A program made the position numbers and the translations under genes. Below the pieces are notes generated by a model. It was not told the origin of the DNA. It saw only the letters and a list, made by a program, of their open reading frames with translations, and made no database searches. This document shows positions 58,166 through 60,138 of a stretch of 60,138 nucleotides of DNA, piece after piece. Source of the DNA: Bacteroidota bacterium (GTDB taxonomy: Bacteria > Bacteroidota > Bacteroidia > AKYH767-A > OLB10); contig JAHEYP010000023.1 of the NCBI GenBank assembly GCA_023251535.1, forward strand, positions 1 through 60,138, written 5' to 3'. How positions within the stretch are numbered: the stretch's first letter is position 1; each line of letters starts with the position of its first letter.

Positions 58166-60138
58166 TTATCTGAATAGTAGTTTACTTGGGTCGCGATAGC
58201 CGGGATTGTTAGTATACCAATCTCCATAACTTGTTCCACCTGATTGGCACCAAGGTTGGAATTTTAAATATCCCGTTATGATCTGATTCTTTTCGATTAC
58301 AATCGGATATGCTGCAGGAATGTTTAATGCCCATGGTAGATTTTTATCTGATAAATAATATCTGCCGAGTGCAATGTTTGTTCTGTCATTACCCGTATTA
58401 AATAAGGTCGAGTTTGCTAAAGTTGTAGGAGGATTGTTTGGTAAGTGAATTTCGTATCCTCTTCGTTTATTGCTAATCATAAAAGGATTGAATGGTGCAC
58501 TTCCAATTGTGGCTGATGGAATTGGATGATTAAACCAAGCAGTTACATTTATAGTATCGCTTTGAACTACAGGTGAACCTGATTCAGTGTTTACATAGAA
58601 TCCACCCGGCCTTGGAGCAAGATTTAGCGCATTATCGAAAGCAATAACAACAGCTTTGTTTTGTCCGGCTTCAGTCGCATTTCCATTTAAGTTAATATAA
58701 CCATCTTTCAAGCTCTGACCTATTACCATTGATACATCACTTGGACTAACAGGTAATTCAAATCCAAATCCATTTTGATATGATCCCCCTACGGCTTTAA
58801 CATAGATAGAAGATTGAACTGCCATCACATCATTCCCTGAATTCTTAATTGTGTTATATCTGTAACCTACAATTAAATCATTCATATCGAAATCACCACG
58901 ATAAGGCCATAAGTCTTCAAAAGCTAGATGTCCGTAAGTTGTTTTGGATGGGTAATAACTGTTGAAAGCTAAATTTATGTCATTTGGATAGTCGTCGCTT
59001 GCATCTGCAATTCCGTCGCCATCGCTATCACTTGGAGCAATTGTGTTTACAACGTTTCTTGTGTATATTGCATTTGCCGGACTTGATGTTAAGTAATAAA
59101 TTGCATCGTTAAAGTCATTATCGCCTCCAGAACGATTTGTTTCTTCAAATCCAATAACCATTTTTTGTGTAGGTAAATCCCATAAGGCTACAACATGCTT
59201 TTTGTTATTAATGTTAGTTTCTGGATTTAATTCAGGATTTGAATAGAACTGAGATGCTCCAACTCCTACAGTATAGCTATTTCTGTTATATGCATTTACT
59301 AACATAACAAATCCAATAACTGTGTCAGGGCCAAATGAACCTAGATATACTTTATCCCCACTCACTAATCCTCCTCCGCTATTAACAAAACTTAAATTCG
59401 GGAATACTACATTGATAAAGTTTATGTCAGCTGTAGTTCGAGGAGGATTGTTTTTATTATATGCGTAGTAAGCAATTGTATTTCTGTTTGCAGATCCTTC
59501 ATGCACAAAAGTCATCCATATATCTGCACGTTGTGTTATAAGGGTCGTTGCATTGGCTGTAGAGGCCAAGTAAGTTGGATGGAATGCCGGAACCGATTTT
59601 TTATCAGGTAGTGAGTTGTTTATCCTTTGAAGGAATGATGGTGAAATTGCATCTCTAGGAGTCGCTAAGTTGGCCGGCACTCCAATGGTATTCCACGTAC
59701 TTAAATATTTTTTAGTTGGAACCACGTTTGTTCTAAAGTTATTTGATTCGAAGGAATGAATATTCTCTCCTTTGTCATAACAACTTAATCGCTGCGGATT
59801 TGAGCCTCCAATAGTAATTGAAGTAGAAGTTCCTGTAAGGGAAGCAATAATATCATCGGGGATTCCCGGCATTTCACTATTGATATATACTTCCGATTTG
59901 TTTTTCGCAACCTTAAGGTCAGCAGTTAGTTCTCCGTTTGCATCTGTTGCACCTTTGAACAATTCGTTGCCATCATTTTCAGATGCATCATCCAATATTC
60001 GGACAATTACACCTGCCAAGGGAGAGTCGTCGTTAGCCTTAAGCTTAACTTTGACTTGGAAGTTTTTATCTACAGAATAATCAAAAATTCCCGGGACTTG
60101 TAGCTCCGACATGTCATTAACGGGAGTATTACTTGGCG
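58166..60138 (-). CDS. LruC-domain protein, 5' end beyond the window
   Basis: At least 656 residues of a secreted or surface protein. The frame has an ATG at 60112, but it stays open to the window edge (PSNTPVND before MSELQVPG), and no signal peptide follows that ATG. The true start, with a signal sequence, therefore lies outside. Near the N-terminus FDYSVDKNFQVKVKLKANDD and SPLAGVIVRILDDASENDG form an Ig-like carboxypeptidase-regulatory fold. The middle contains a DUF4114-like motif (FEETNRSGGDNDFNDAIYYL), a calcium-binding DSDGDGIADASDDYPND repeat, and the C-terminal LruC domain (AFEDLWPYRGDFDMNDLIVG to the end). Function is unknown. Confidence 0.85.
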   Translation of the reverse strand, partial: PSNTPVNDMSELQVPGIFDYSVDKNFQVKVKLKANDDSPLAGVIVRILDDASENDGNELFKGATDANGELTADLKVAKNKSEVYINSEMPGIPDDIIASLTGTSTSITIGGSNPQRLSCYDKGENIHSFESNNFRTNVVPTKKYLSTWNTIGVPANLATPRDAISPSFLQRINNSLPDKKSVPAFHPTYLASTANATTLITQRADIWMTFVHEGSANRNTIAYYAYNKNNPPRTTADINFINVVFPNLSFVNSGGGLVSGDKVYLGSFGPDTVIGFVMLVNAYNRNSYTVGVGASQFYSNPELNPETNINNKKHVVALWDLPTQKMVIGFEETNRSGGDNDFNDAIYYLTSSPANAIYTRNVVNTIAPSDSDGDGIADASDDYPNDINLAFNSYYPSKTTYGHLAFEDLWPYRGDFDMNDLIVGYRYNTIKNSGNDVMAVQSSIYVKAVGGSYQNGFGFELPVSPSDVSMVIGQSLKDGYINLNGNATEAGQNKAVVIAFDNALNLAPRPGGFYVNTESGSPVVQSDTINVTAWFNHPIPSATIGSAPFNPFMISNKRRGYEIHLPNNPPTTLANSTLFNTGNDRTNIALGRYYLSDKNLPWALNIPAAYPIVIEKNQIITGYLKFQPWCQSGGTSYGDWYTNNPGYRDPSKLLFR

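Overview
The window is a chromosomal stretch of a free-living Bacteroidota bacterium, most like the Chitinophagales/Sphingobacteriales/Saprospirales side of the phylum. Three things point there. At least seven secreted proteins end in a type IX secretion system (T9SS) type A sorting domain. The recognisable promoters follow the Bacteroidota pattern (TTTG, about 19 bases, TAnnTTTG) rather than the E. coli one. Several families present are Bacteroidota favourites (LruC-domain protein, DUF4199, split transketolase). I see no rRNA or tRNA gene, phage, insertion sequence or CRISPR array.

Layout. 1-11 kb is mostly secretome: the 5' end of a T9SS cargo protein at the left edge, an S15/CocE-type hydrolase, a YiiX-like amidase with SppA, a GH16 glucanase, a beta-lactamase-family serine hydrolase and a YCF48-type beta-propeller. 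11-15 kb is energy metabolism: etfB-etfA followed by a bifunctional nuclease, then a TPR protein and pdhB. 15-22 kb holds a repeat-rich T9SS protein, an ECF sigma factor with a membrane protein and a Spy/CpxP-like periplasmic protein, and the two halves of transketolase separated by a von Willebrand A protein. 21.8-22.5 kb is a small accessory island: a DUF4160-DUF2442 pair with an attC-like inverted repeat on its upstream side. 22.5-30 kb has a MutS2 without its Smr nuclease domain, an NTF2-like protein, a lytic transglycosylase, a conserved hypothetical and another T9SS protein. 29.8-30.5 kb is a block of degenerate direct repeats. 30.5-34.5 kb is a surface-sugar operon (DUF4199, GT2, GT4, gmhA, gmhB-like) just downstream of the SRP RNA gene. 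34.7-40 kb holds transaldolase, a large TPR protein and a ClC channel. 40-56 kb mixes secreted peptidases (M36, S8) with tRNA-maturation genes (miaA, cca, mnmA, truA), an ABC exporter, an Ala/Lys histone-like protein and tpiA. 56-60 kb holds a beta-helix T9SS protein and a 5'-truncated LruC-domain protein.

Functional links: transaldolase, transketolase and GmhA all handle sedoheptulose-7-phosphate, so the non-oxidative pentose phosphate pathway can feed the heptose branch used for surface glycans. EtfAB and PdhB serve central oxidation. The secreted hydrolases suggest a protein- and glucan-degrading lifestyle. The many degenerate intergenic repeats are the most unusual feature at the DNA level: short tandem phrases, TCCCATCGGGA palindromes, ATCGATCATC arrays and a roughly 125-base duplicated block.

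Gene starts were moved inward where signal peptides, family alignments, promoter boxes or the SRP RNA gene showed the longest frame to be too long.
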